64,000 nucleotides of DNA from Thiosocius sp963753845. GTDB lineage: Bacteria; Pseudomonadota; Gammaproteobacteria; Chromatiales; Chromatiaceae. Position numbers and translations under genes: made by a program. Where the stretch lies: positions 186,001-250,000 of the forward strand of contig CAVWEI010000026.1 of NCBI GenBank assembly GCA_963753845.1, given 5' to 3'. Shown one piece after another: positions 40,901 through 51,300 of the stretch. Position 1 is the first letter of the stretch, and every line of letters starts with the position of its first letter. Below the pieces are notes generated by a model that saw nothing but the letters and a program-made list of their open reading frames with translations, was not told the origin of the DNA and did not search any database.

Positions 40901-42670
40901 TCAATAACGGTACGCCTTCTCGGCCGTCTCGTGTGTCAAAACACCGTACGAACGGTAAATCCCCGGCGCGGTCATGCGCTCCACGACCAGGGCTTCGGCC
41001 TCGCCGCGATCGAACATCTCCCACGCCTCCTGCAGATTCGCCTGCAGATTGATCCTTCCGAGTTCCATCCGCTGGGCGGGGATTTCCAGCAGGTCGATGG
41101 ACCCGGCATGAGCGTCTGCATCCTCCATCGACTCCAGATGCCTGGCGAGATCCACGGCCGGCATCAACAGTCGGGGGCCGTCTTTCGGTTCGACCACGAG
41201 GTAGAGTGGATTCGGACCGAGCACCTCCCTGGCGACGCTCAAGCCAATCACACTGCCGACCCGCGCAAAATTTCGATCCATCACGCTTGCCACGCCGACT
41301 CGACGCAGGGCCTGGGTCATCGGGTTGACCCCATAGTCGAGACCATTGGCCCGCAGCATGGTGATAAACAGGGACTCCTTGCCGAATACCTCGCTGGCCG
41401 TGATACCGGATATCACCACCGCCAGCATGCCCGGCAGAATGATCTCCGGGTTGTCGGTCAGTTCCAGCATCGCGGTCAGTGCCGCAAGCGGCGCCTGCAG
41501 GCTACCGGACATCATCGCGCCCATTCCCAGCAGGGCAAAGAAACCGACATGGCTCTCCAGCCCAAGCGGCAGAAGCAGTGCCAACTTGGCCACCAGGGCG
41601 CCCAGCATGGCACCGATGAACAGTGCCGGCCCGATCATGCCCCCAGGCACGCCGAGCCCGATGCACAACGAGGTCGCCAACAGCTTACCGATCAGCAACA
41701 TGATCAGCAGGCTGATCGCGAAGCCGCCATGGAGCGCCACTTCCACCGAGTCGTAGCCGATACCCATCACCTCCGGCAGCAGCAAGCCGAACACGCCAAC
41801 CAGCGCGCCCGCAACCAACATGCGCCACCAGATACCCAGACCAAGCGAGCGCCTGGCGACGGCCTGTACCGCGTGGATGAAGGCCGCCGAGACCGCACCG
41901 GCTGCGATGCCGAGAATTACCACCAGCACCAGATCCTGAAGTGAACCCATTTCCAACACGAGTTGTGCGAATGCCGGTCGGTCGCCGATGACCATGCGAG
42001 ACAGGGTCGTCGCACCGACCGCGGCAAGAATCACCGGAATGAAACTCGCGACCGAGTACTCCATCATCACCACCTCGAGCGCGAACACCACGCCGGCCAG
42101 CGGCGTGTTGAAAGACGCCGCGATACCTGCAGCGACCCCGCAGCCCGCGAGGGCACGGATCACATTGTGCGGCAGCCCGAGCCGCTGCCCGAGCAGACTG
42201 CCAGACGACGCGCCAAGAAATATGTGCGGCCCCTCACGGCCGACCGAATGGCCGCCGATAATGGCGATTGCGGCACCGAAGAACTGAAGCAGAAAGGCGC
42301 GCACAGTGCATCTGCCCTGGTGATAGGCCATGCGCTCCATCACCCGTGCCACACCCAGCACATGCACCCCCTTTGCACCCCATCGGAACATCGCCGCCAG
42401 CAGCAGGGCTGCAACGATCGGCAACACGACACGCGCCCAGCCGGGCAATGCCTCGTAGTTCTCCGGCCCATCGCCGGGCAGGATGCCGTCCTGGATACCT
42501 TCGACGAACAGGCGGAAAAGCACGATGACGGCGCCGGCCAGGAGCCCGGTCGTCAGACCCAGCACCGCGAGTGGCAGCAGTGCATCCGGGCGCGCCAGGC
42601 GGATACGGGTTTCGTCCAACTGCTCGGACAGCCTGGCGATAATTCTTCTGTGCAGGCGCGTAGACTCCAT
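40901..42670 (-). CDS. CLC-family chloride channel/antiporter with CBS domains
   Basis: About 589 residues from the ATG at 42670 (an upstream in-frame ATG at 42706 is possible). The membrane part has the CLC filter motif GREGPH, keeping the gating glutamate that marks most Cl-/H+ antiporters, and GLGVPGGMIGPALFIGAMLG. A C-terminal CBS pair follows from about residue 460. CLC antiporters support acid resistance alongside amino-acid decarboxylases, and one such decarboxylase lies in this window. It is divergent from yaeQ across about 96 bp. Confidence 0.92.
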   Translation of the reverse strand: MESTRLHRRIIARLSEQLDETRIRLARPDALLPLAVLGLTTGLLAGAVIVLFRLFVEGIQDGILPGDGPENYEALPGWARVVLPIVAALLLAAMFRWGAKGVHVLGVARVMERMAYHQGRCTVRAFLLQFFGAAIAIIGGHSVGREGPHIFLGASSGSLLGQRLGLPHNVIRALAGCGVAAGIAASFNTPLAGVVFALEVVMMEYSVASFIPVILAAVGATTLSRMVIGDRPAFAQLVLEMGSLQDLVLVVILGIAAGAVSAAFIHAVQAVARRSLGLGIWWRMLVAGALVGVFGLLLPEVMGIGYDSVEVALHGGFAISLLIMLLIGKLLATSLCIGLGVPGGMIGPALFIGAMLGALVAKLALLLPLGLESHVGFFALLGMGAMMSGSLQAPLAALTAMLELTDNPEIILPGMLAVVISGITASEVFGKESLFITMLRANGLDYGVNPMTQALRRVGVASVMDRNFARVGSVIGLSVAREVLGPNPLYLVVEPKDGPRLLMPAVDLARHLESMEDADAHAGSIDLLEIPAQRMELGRINLQANLQEAWEMFDRGEAEALVVERMTAPGIYRSYGVLTHETAEKAYRY

Positions 42671-42766
42671 GGTCCCCGAGTTTATTGGTTCGACCTGCCC
42701 GGTCAATGCTTGATCATGCTGCCGCTCGCGCGCATGCTGAAAATATTATTTGTTCTGAATAATCCC

Positions 42767-43303
42767 ATGGCACTGAATGCGACTATCCATCGCTGTACAC
42801 TTCAGGTATCCGATCTGGATCGGGGTTACTATCAGACCCATGCATTGACGCTGGCCCGTCACCCCTCGGAGACCGACCAGCGCATGATGATGCGGGTACT
42901 CGCCTTCGCGCTGAACGCCGACGAGCATCTGAGCTTTACCCGCGGACTCAGCCAGGACGACGAGCCAGATCTCTGGCAGCACTCCCTCAGCGACGAACTG
43001 ACCCTCTGGATCGAAACCGGGCAACCGGACGAAAAGCGCATCAAAAAGGCCTGCTCCAGATCCGAGCGCGTACTGATCTACTGCTACCAGCATCGCGCAG
43101 CGAACGTCTGGTGGACCCAGATCGCCAGGCGCCTGGAAAGATTCAACCACCTGTCGGTCTTCAAACTGCCGGAAGGCATCGGCGAGCGACTGGCCGGACT
43201 CGCGCAGCGCAATATGGACCTGCAGTGTACGGTTCAGGACGGCGAGATCTGGCTGTCGAGTGAGGCCGGTGTCATCCAGTTCGCACTGGAGCAACTGCGC
43301 TGA
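42767..43303 (+). CDS. yaeQ: YaeQ family protein
   Basis: 178 residues starting MALNATIHRCTLQVSDLDRG, with family phrases LTLARHPSETDQRMMMRVLAF, FTRGLSQDDEPDLW and WIETGQPDEKRIKKAC. YaeQ has a PD-(D/E)XK nuclease-like fold; its cellular role is not established. The longer frame that runs back to 41963 is antisense to the CLC gene and was rejected. Confidence 0.92.
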   Translation: MALNATIHRCTLQVSDLDRGYYQTHALTLARHPSETDQRMMMRVLAFALNADEHLSFTRGLSQDDEPDLWQHSLSDELTLWIETGQPDEKRIKKACSRSERVLIYCYQHRAANVWWTQIARRLERFNHLSVFKLPEGIGERLAGLAQRNMDLQCTVQDGEIWLSSEAGVIQFALEQLR

Positions 43304-43514
43304 CGGACCGGGAGACGACCCGAACCGGGTCCTCACCGGACCGACAACTGGCCCACGGCCCGCGGCCCTGAAAATCCTGCGACGCAGGAAGCTCAGAACC
43401 TTCCTGCATGCTGGCCCGGAATCCCGTCGATCGCCCGAGGCGCCGCTGCCCTGGCCAAAAGATTGGCCATCGACTCAATAATCTGTTAGTGAGTTACTTA
43501 CCCAAAGGAATCAA

Positions 43515-43562
43515 ATACTACCCGCAGAGCGGGTAGTATGATGAAAGCCCCCAGAGGGGGCT
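43515..43562. repeat. Paired AGA-loop hairpins at the IS200 end
   Basis: ATACTACCCGC-AGA-GCGGGTAGTAT (43515-43539) and AGCCCCC-AGA-GGGGGCT (43546-43562). Stems are 11 and 7 bp without mismatch. They may serve as the transposase recognition hairpin and also block transcription into or out of the element. Confidence 0.85.
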
Positions 43563-43568
43563 CGATAC

Positions 43569-44004
43569 TCAAAGCCCCGCCAACCTCATCTGCTCTTGGC
43601 GCTTCTCTTCCTGTTCCTGATTCTTGATATATTCACGAATCATCTGCTCGTCCAAGCCAACGGTACTCACGCAATACCCTCTGGCCCAAAAATGACGCCC
43701 TGTGAAGTTCCTTTTCACCTGCAAATAATCCCTGAATATCCGAATCGCAGATTTCCCCTTCAGAAAACCGATCGTATTCGCCACACTGAACTTGGGCGGA
43801 ATCATCAGCAACATGTGGATATGGTCGCTCATCGCATATCCCTCCACCAACTCCACCCCATGCTGGCGGCACAACTCTCTCAATATCCCACCTATGTCCT
43901 TCCTCAACGTGCCGTAAATCGATTTCTTTCGAGTACTTCGGCACGAATACCACGTGGTATTTGCAATAATGCTTAACGTGAGCTTGGCTTTGCCACTCTC
44001 TCAT
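43569..44004 (-). pseudogene. IS200-family Y1 transposase TnpA, one frameshift
   Basis: The N-terminal part (CKYHVVFVPKYSK) and the remainder (RKDIGGILRELC to the C-terminus) are in different frames that join near 43919. The HUH metal motif appears as DHIHMLL and the tyrosine nucleophile region as REYIKNQ. Joined length is about 145 residues, normal for IS200. AGGAGG precedes the ATG at 44004. No tnpB accessory gene is present. Confidence 0.85.
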
Positions 44005-44170
44005 AATGGCCTCCTAAAGAACTTGCCGGTTCAAATGGGTAGGCGGTCAGTCGCGCGAATATGAGCCGACAACATTGACAGCGTCTTTTCCAGGGGCATC
44101 TTGCATGCCGATCGGGTGCTGTCGGTGACCAAACAGAGCAGACCAAATCGGAATGGAACTCAGGAGTAAC

Positions 44171-45152
44171 ATGTCCATGTTCACAAGAAAACTTATTCTC
44201 AGCGCAACCATGGTTGCTGGTCTCGGCCTCGGGGCCGCGGGCACGGCCGCAAGCGCGGACCAGTTCATCACCATCGGTACCGGCGGCGTGACCGGCGTGT
44301 ACTACCCGGCCGGCGGCGCTATCTGCCGCCTGGTCAACAAGGGCCGCAAGGAACACGGTGTCCGCTGCTCGGTCGAGTCGACCGGTGGCTCGATTTACAA
44401 CCTCAACACCATCCGTGGTGGGGAACTGGACATGGGCGTGGTCCAGTCCGACTGGAACTACCATGCGTACAACGGCACCAGCAAGTTCGAAGAAGCGGGG
44501 CCCAACAAGGAGCTGCGCGTCGGTCTTTTCACTTCACCCGGAGCCGTTCACCGTGGTGGCGCGCAAGGATTCCGGCATCAAGACCTTCGACGACCTCAAG
44601 GGCAAACGCGTAAACGTCGGCAATCCCGGTTCCGGCCAGCGCGGCACCATGGAGGTCGTGATGGCGGCCAAGGGCTGGACCATCGATGACTTCGCACTGG
44701 CCTCCGAACTCAAACCCGCCGAGCAGTCACAGGCGCTGTGCGACAACAAGATCGATGCCATGATCTATACGGTCGGCCACCCGAACGGCTCGATCAAGGA
44801 GGCCACGACCTCCTGCGATACGGTGCTGATCCCGGTCGATGGCCCCGCCATCGACAAACTGGTCGCCGACAACTCCTACTACCGCAAGGCCGTGATCCCC
44901 GGCGGCATGTACACTGGCAGTGATGAAGATGTCGCCACCTTCGGTGTCGCCGCGACCTTTGTCTCGTCGACCAACACACCACCCGAAATGGTCTACGAGG
45001 TCGTGAGCGCGGTATTCGAGAACTTCGACGACTTCCGCAAGTTGCACCCGGCGTTCGAACACCTGGACAAGAAAGAGATGACCAAGGAAGGCCTGTCCGC
45101 CCCGCTGCACGACGGCGCCGTGAAGTACTACAAGGAAGCCGGCCTGATGTAG
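44171..45152 (+). pseudogene. TAXI-family TRAP substrate-binding protein 3, one frameshift
   Basis: The signal peptide and TAXI signature (FITIGTGGVTGVYYPAGGAIC) read in one frame from 44171 (AGGAG upstream); from about 44518 the protein continues in another frame (VFSLHPEPFTVVARKDSGIK through to EAGLM). A single extra G in GCGCGTCGG restores the normal sequence, giving about 326 residues. Paralogue of the two receptors at 38.6-40.6 kb. The IS200 element sits just upstream. Confidence 0.88.
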
Positions 45153-45313
45153 ACCCGGTTGTCCGGGGACCTGCCGCGGTCGGTCCCCGGCTCTCGACAG
45201 GAACCTGACCGGTCCGGTCGATGCTCTCCGGCGAGCCGGAGACATCCCCACCGCCCGGTTCGATTTCGACGGTGTTTCAAAGATATCCATCGCGGGTGAC
45301 TTGCGGGGGAGCC

Positions 45314-47913
45314 GTGTCGGAAAACGACAAACCCGAAGTGATCGACAAGGATGCGCAGGACCTGGTCGCCGAGGTCGATACCGGCGCGCGCCATCCGAAA
45401 GGGGCTTTCCGGCAAGATGCTGTTCGGCGTGCCGGTCGCCTGGTCGCTGTTCCAGCTGTGGTACGCCTCGCCGCTGCCCTTTCAGCTCGGTTTCGGTGTC
45501 TTCAACAACACCGAGGCACGCTCCATCCACCTGGCCTTTGCGATCTTTCTCGCGTTTACGGCATTTCCCGGCGTTCAAGACGATCACCGCGCGACCACAT
45601 CCCGGTGCAGGACTGGGTCTTCGCAATGCTCGGGGCCTTCAGCGCGGCCTATATCTTCATTTTCTACAATGAGCTGTCCGGGCGTTCCGGTGCACCGACC
45701 ACGCCCGACCTGGTGACCGCGGTGATCGGCATGCTGATGCTGCTGGAGGCGACCCGACGCGCGCTCGGACCACCGCTGATGATCGTGGCCATCGTGTTCC
45801 TGGCCTACACCTTTGGTGGCCCCTACATGCCGGACGTCATCGCGCACAAGGGCCAGAGTCTGTCCAAGGTGATGTCGCACCAGTGGCTGACCACCGAGGG
45901 CGTGTTCGGTATCGCACTGGGCGTGTCGACCAGTTTCGTGTTCCTGTTCGTGCTGTTTGGCGCCATGCTGGAGCAGGCAGGCGCCGGCAACTATTTCATC
46001 AAGGTCGCATTTGCCATGCTCGGCCACCTGCAAGCGGCGGCCCGGCCAAGGCGGCCGTGGTCGCCTCGGCGACCACCGGCCTGATCTCGGGCTCCTCGAT
46101 CGCCAACGTCGCGACCACCGGGACCTTCACGATCCCATTGATGAAGCGGGTCGGTTTTCCGCGGCACCAAGGCCGGCGCAGTCGAGGTGGCGGCATCGAC
46201 CAACGGCCAGTTGACGCCGCCCGTGATGGGGGCTGCGGCCTTCCTGATGATCGAGTACGTCGGCATCTCCTACCTCGAGGTCATCAAGCACGCCTTGCTC
46301 CCGGCGCTCATTTCGTACATCGCACTGTTCTATATCGTCCATCTCGAGGCACTCAAGGCCGACATGAAGGGGCTGCCCAAGCGCCATCACCCCACTGTCG
46401 CGCAAAGACTGCATGACCTTTGCCGCCGTGGTTTCGGGGATCTGCGTGATCGGGTTTGCGGTCTACTACGGCATCGGCTGGATCAAGGACGTTCGCTGGA
46501 GATGCGGCCATCTACATCGTGTCGGTCCTGGTCGGTGCCGCCTATGTCGGCCTGCTGAAGTTTGCGACGCAACTACCCGGAACTGGAGATGGACGACCCG
46601 GACGACCCGGTGCTCGAACTGCCGGAGACCGGGCCGACGGTGAAGGCCGGGTTGCACTTCCTGCTGCCGATCGTCGTGCTGATGTGGTGCCTGATCGTCG
46701 AGCGCTTCTCGCCCGGCCTGTCCGCCTTCTGGGCCACCATGTTGATGGTCGTGATCGTCCTGACCCAGCGGCCGCTGCTGGCATTTTTCCGCGGGCGCGA
46801 ACTGCAGGGTCAGCTCAAACGCGGCCTCAGCGAATGTATCGACGGCCTGGCCCATGGCGCACGCAACATGATCGGCATCGGCGTGGCCACCGCGGCAGCC
46901 GGCATCATCGTCGGCACCATCACCCTGACCGGCATCGGCCAGGTGATGATCGAATTCGTCGAATTCATCTCGGGCGGCAACCTGATGGCTGCGCTGATCT
47001 TCACCGCCATGATCTGCATCATCCTCGGCATGGGGCTGCCGACCACCGCCAACTACATCGTGTGTCCAGCCTGATGGCGCCGGTCGTCGTCTCGCTGGCC
47101 TCGGCCAACGGCCTGATCGTGCCACTGATCGCGGTGCACATGTTCGTGTTCTACTTCGGCATATTGGCGGACGACACGCCTCCTGTCGGTCTTGCCGCAT
47201 TCGCGGCGGCCGCGATCGCCAAGAGCGACCCGATCAGGACCGGCATCCAGGGCTTCATGTACGACATCCGAACCGCCATCCTGCCGTTTCTGTTCATATT
47301 CAACACCCAGCTCCTGCTGATCGGTATCGGCGGCTGGTTCGAATTGATCGTTGTCATCGTCTCCGCAACGGTGGCCATGCTGCTGTTTGCCGCGGCGACC
47401 CAGGGATACTGGCTGGTCAAGAGCCGGCTGTGGGAATCGCTGGCGATCCTGCTGGTCGCCTTCACGCTTTTCCGGCCCGGTTTCTGGTGGGATGAGATCT
47501 ACGCCCCAACCGAGATCATCCCGGCCAGCAAGGTCTTCGAACAGGCAGGCAGGGCACCAGCCGATGGCAGGCTGCAGATGGTGGTGGAGGGCGAAACGCT
47601 GGAGGGCGATTTCTTGACCCGCACGGTCCTTCTTCCACTCGGCCCGGGCGTCGACGGCATGCAACGCCTCGCCGATGCCGGTCTGGAGCTGCGCATGGAG
47701 GGCGACAAGGTAATCGCCGACAATGTCGTGTTCGGCAGCGCGGCACAGGACGTCGGCATCGATTTCGACTGGGAGATCGTTCATCTGCAGGTCGAGGCAG
47801 ACATCCCACCCAAGCACCTGATGTTCATCCCCGCCATAGCCCTGCTGGCGTTTATCGCCTGGCTGCAGCGGCGACGCCTGGGTCTGAAGGCCCCCAAGAC
47901 ACAAACCGCCTGA
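45314..47913 (+). pseudogene. TRAP fused 4TM/12TM permease, about nine frameshifts
   Basis: Paralogue of the intact permease at 35903-38518, starting GTG at 45314. Comparison by eye places frame changes near 45398, 45566, 45592, 46030, 46157, 46392, 46491, 46567 and 47061; after the last the frame stays open to 47913. Between breaks the residues remain conserved (GVSTSFVFLFVLFGAMLEQAG, GMGLPTTANYIV), with no premature stops other than those caused by the shifts. Several breaks lie in homopolymers or short repeats, for example GGGG at 45401, TTTT at 46155 and a lost G in GTGGTG at 47061. This pattern suits read errors better than long decay. Confidence 0.88.
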
Positions 47914-47927
47914 TCCGGAGGCACATC

Positions 47928-48358
47928 ATGTACAAGGAAATCCTGCTGCCCATCAACATGGACGATACCGAGCTGACCGGGCGGGCAATAGAGACCGCGG
48001 AAGAACTCAGTGAACGCTACGGCGCGAAATCTCACCGTGTTTACGGCAATACCCGATTTCGGCAGTTCCATGGTTGCGAGCTATTTTCCGGAAGATGCCC
48101 TGGAGAAGGCGCACAAAGCGACCTGCGTCGAGCTGCAGCAAGTTCGTCGACGCACGTTTCAGGAAACCTTCCGCGGTGCATTGTTCGGTAGGCGAAGGCA
48201 GCCCGCGCAAGCTCATAACCAGGTACGTCGAGGAGCACGGCATCGACCTGGTCGTGATTCCGGCGCGCAAGACCAACCTGGGCAAGGTCTTTCTGGGCTC
48301 GAACAGTTCCTACGTGGTGGATCACGCGCCCTGCTCGGTGCTCGTCGTCAGGCCATGA
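47928..48358 (+). pseudogene. Universal stress protein (UspA family), two frameshifts
   Basis: Begins MYKEILLPINMDDTELTGRA, shifts frame near 48030 to TVFTAIPDFGSSMVASYFPED, and again near 48143 to the C-terminal part with DLVVIPARKTNLGKVFLGSNS and a closing CSVLVVRP. Joined length is about 143 residues. It lies 14 bp after the TRAP permease gene, the same arrangement as in the left-hand module. Its stop is 8 bp from the stop of the converging GDH gene. Confidence 0.82.
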
Positions 48359-48366
48359 GACAAACC

Positions 48367-51300
48367 TCAATCGTGTAGTGGTTCCACCCCGCGTTCAGAG
48401 GGCAGCAACTCCCCCACCCCGGCGACGATCAGGGACAGGATTGCAAAATCGAATACGTTGCCGGCCTTGAACTCGGCGATGATCTGCTCGTGACGATCAA
48501 GCATGGCGCGATTCCTGCCGACCCAGTTTTCGAGTATCGACCGCGCGGTCTTTTCCCGGTTACGCGAGCGCAACACCTCGGCGGTCAGCTTGCTTCTGTA
48601 GCCGTTCAATGCGGTCTGAAGCTTTGTCCGCGCCAGCAGATGCCAATGTGTCTGAACGCCCAAGCCCGCGATCTGGCGTCCGATCCAGTCAAGATCCAGA
48701 GTATGACTCAGTGCCGAATAGATCCAGGCGACGATGGCGATTTCGGTGCCCATCGACCTCGCGACCTCGACGATGTCGAGTGCGGCCGACATCGGTCTCA
48801 GCCCGGACACATCCTGCGCCAGGTCCCGTGGCACCCCACCCCCAACCAGGTGGCGGACACGGCGTTCGAACTCGGTCTTGTCCTGTGATGCCAGGGGTTT
48901 CGGCATCACACCCCGAAGTTCGGCGACACCCTCGTGGAAACGCTCTTTGAGGGCCCGCATGTCGAGGCACTCCTTGTATGATCGCAGCACGCTGGTCAGG
49001 GTCTTTTCCAGGAAATCGGAGATCGTGGATAACATCTCGATCTGCAAAGATGCTGTGACCTGATTGTCCAGCCTCTCCACCCGATTCCACAACTTGTCGG
49101 TTTCGAATATCTCGCTGGCGACGATGTAGGCGCGTGCCACGCCGGCGATATCCGAGCCCACCTCTTCGCGTACACGAAACCCGATGCCGGGTCCGACGTG
49201 GTCGGCAATACTGCCCGCAACCAGGGTGGCAATGATCTCGCGTCGCAGGCGATGCTCGCTGATCTGTTGCCCAAACCGCTCACCCAGTACCGGCGGGAAA
49301 TACCCTAAGAGGCGGCCCAGAACAAAGGGGTCGTCGGGGATATCGGAGGCCACGATCGCCTCGAAGTAGTTCATCTTGCTGTATGCGAGCAGCACCGCGA
49401 CCTCGGGCTTGCTCAGCCCCTGCCCAAGCGCCATGCGCTCGGTGAGTGCCTTCTTGTCCGGCAGTCCCTCGAGCCGCCGGTTGAACCTGCCGGTCTGTTC
49501 CAACAGATCCATGAATCGTGCCTGCTCGTACAGGCGCTGAGGGCCACCCGATACGACGAGGCTGATGGCCTGCGTCTGGGCGTAGTTGTCGGCCAGCACA
49601 AGGCGCGCCACGTCGTCGGTCATCTCGACCAGCAGTTGATTGCGCTGCTTGGTGGTCATGTCACCGTTGGCGACAATCTTGTCCAGCAGGATCTTGATAT
49701 TGACCTCGTGATCGGAACAGTCGACGCCCGCCGAATTGTCGATCGCATCCGTGTACACCAGCCCACCCCGAAGCGCGAACTCCACGCGTGCCAGCTGTGT
49801 CAATCCGAGATTCCCCCCCTCGCCGATCACGCGGCAATGCAGCTCGGCCGCATCGACGCGCACGCCGTCATTCGCCTTGTCGCGGGCCTGGTCGTCCGTC
49901 TCCGATGTCGCCTTGACGTAGGTCCCGATACCACCGTTCCAGAGCAGATCGACCGATGCCTTCAGCATCGCCCGAATCAGATCGTTCGGCGTCATCCGCG
50001 CGACCTTCAGACCCAGCATCGCCTGCACCTCGGGTGTCAAGGCAATCGACTTGGCCTCGCGCGCGTAGACCCCTCCGCCCTCGGAGATAAGGTGCCGGCC
50101 ATAATCGGACCAGCCCGAACCAGGCATGTTGAACAGACGTTCCCGTTCGATGAAAGATGTCTCGGCATCGGGGTTCGGGTCCAGAAAGACATGCTTGTGG
50201 TTGAATGCACCCAGCAGGCGGATATGTCTCGACAACAGCATGCCGTTGCCGAACACGTCGCCGGACATGTCGCCGATGCCCATGACCGTGAAATCCGTCG
50301 TCTGGATATCCAGGCCAAGCTCTCGAAAATTGCGCTTGACCGACTCCCAGCCGCCCTTGGCCGTGATCCCCATGGCCTTGTGGTCGTAGCCAACCGAGCC
50401 ACCGGAGGCGAAGGCATCCCCCAGCCAAAAGCCGTACTCGGCGGCCACCTGGTTGGCGATGTCCGAAAAGGTGGCCGTACCCTTGTCCGCGGCGATGACC
50501 AGGTAGGGGTCATCGTCATCATGGCGAACCACGCCCGGCGGTGGCACCACCGCATCGCCGACCAGATTGTCCGTGATGTCCAGCATCCCGCGCAGCAGGG
50601 TCTGGTAACAGGCGATCACCTTCCTCATCTGCTGTTCACGGCTGCCGTGGCCGACGCCGTTCTTGACCACGAATCCACCCTTGGAGCCGACCGGGACGAT
50701 GACGGTGTTCTTCACCATCTGCGCCTTCATCAGGCCGAGGACCTCGGTGCGGTAATCCTCCATCCGATCGGACCAGCGCAGGCCGCCACGCGCCACGCGG
50801 CCGCCACGCAGGTGCACGCCCTCCATGTGAGCTGAAAAGACAAAAATCTCGAACATCGGCAGGGGCAGGGGCACGCCCGTGACACGGCTCGGATCGATCT
50901 TGAAAGACAGGTAGACCTTGCTTGCACCACCCGCATCCGGCCGATAGAAGTTCGTACGCAGCGTCGCCTGGATCAGGTTCAGGAAACTTCGCAGGATCCG
51001 GTCCTCGTCCAGACTCGAGACATTCTCGAGCAGGGCATCGAACTCGACCAGCAGTTGTTCCTGCTCCGCCCCGCTGTTGTCTTCATCCGGGCAGAAGCGT
51101 GACCGGAAGAGGCGGTTCAGAACGCGTACCACCTCCGGGTTACGGTTGAGGACCGCGATCGTATAGCTCTGCGTATAGGGCGCCTTGATCTGGTGCAGGT
51201 AACGACTGTAGGCCCTGAAAAGCAAGGCCTCTTTCCACGCGAGTCCGGCACGCAGGACCAGGCCGTTGAAGCCATCATCGTCGATCTCGCCCTCCCAGAC

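Larger units (their letters stand above)
43515..44004 (-). mobile_element. IS200-type insertion sequence (approximate limits)
   Basis: Contains a Y1 transposase gene and, past its 3' end, two perfect hairpins with AGA loops: 11-bp stem 43515-43539 and 7-bp stem 43546-43562. Subterminal hairpins recognised by the transposase are a hallmark of IS200/IS605 elements, which have no terminal inverted repeats and make no target duplication. The left limit is not fixed; the element may reach about 44030. The transposase is frameshifted, so the copy is probably inactive unless the break is a read error. Confidence 0.75.

Noticed and set aside
41963..42766. Upstream extension of the yaeQ frame to 446 residues
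   Set aside because: The extension is antisense to the CLC gene and unlike any YaeQ. MALNATIH at 42767 is the family start.
43569..44004. REP-associated transposase (RAYT) instead of IS200
   Set aside because: The residues match the IS200 TnpA pattern through the REYIKNQ region, and the hairpins occur once, not as dispersed REP pairs in this window.
45314..47913. Programmed frameshifting in the TRAP permease
   Set aside because: Nine shifts in differing contexts and both directions cannot be programmed. The intact paralogue at 35903-38518 needs none.
49636..50835. 399-residue plus-strand ORF opposite the 180-kDa-class GDH gene
   Set aside because: Antisense shadow of a well-supported gene; no recognisable domain.
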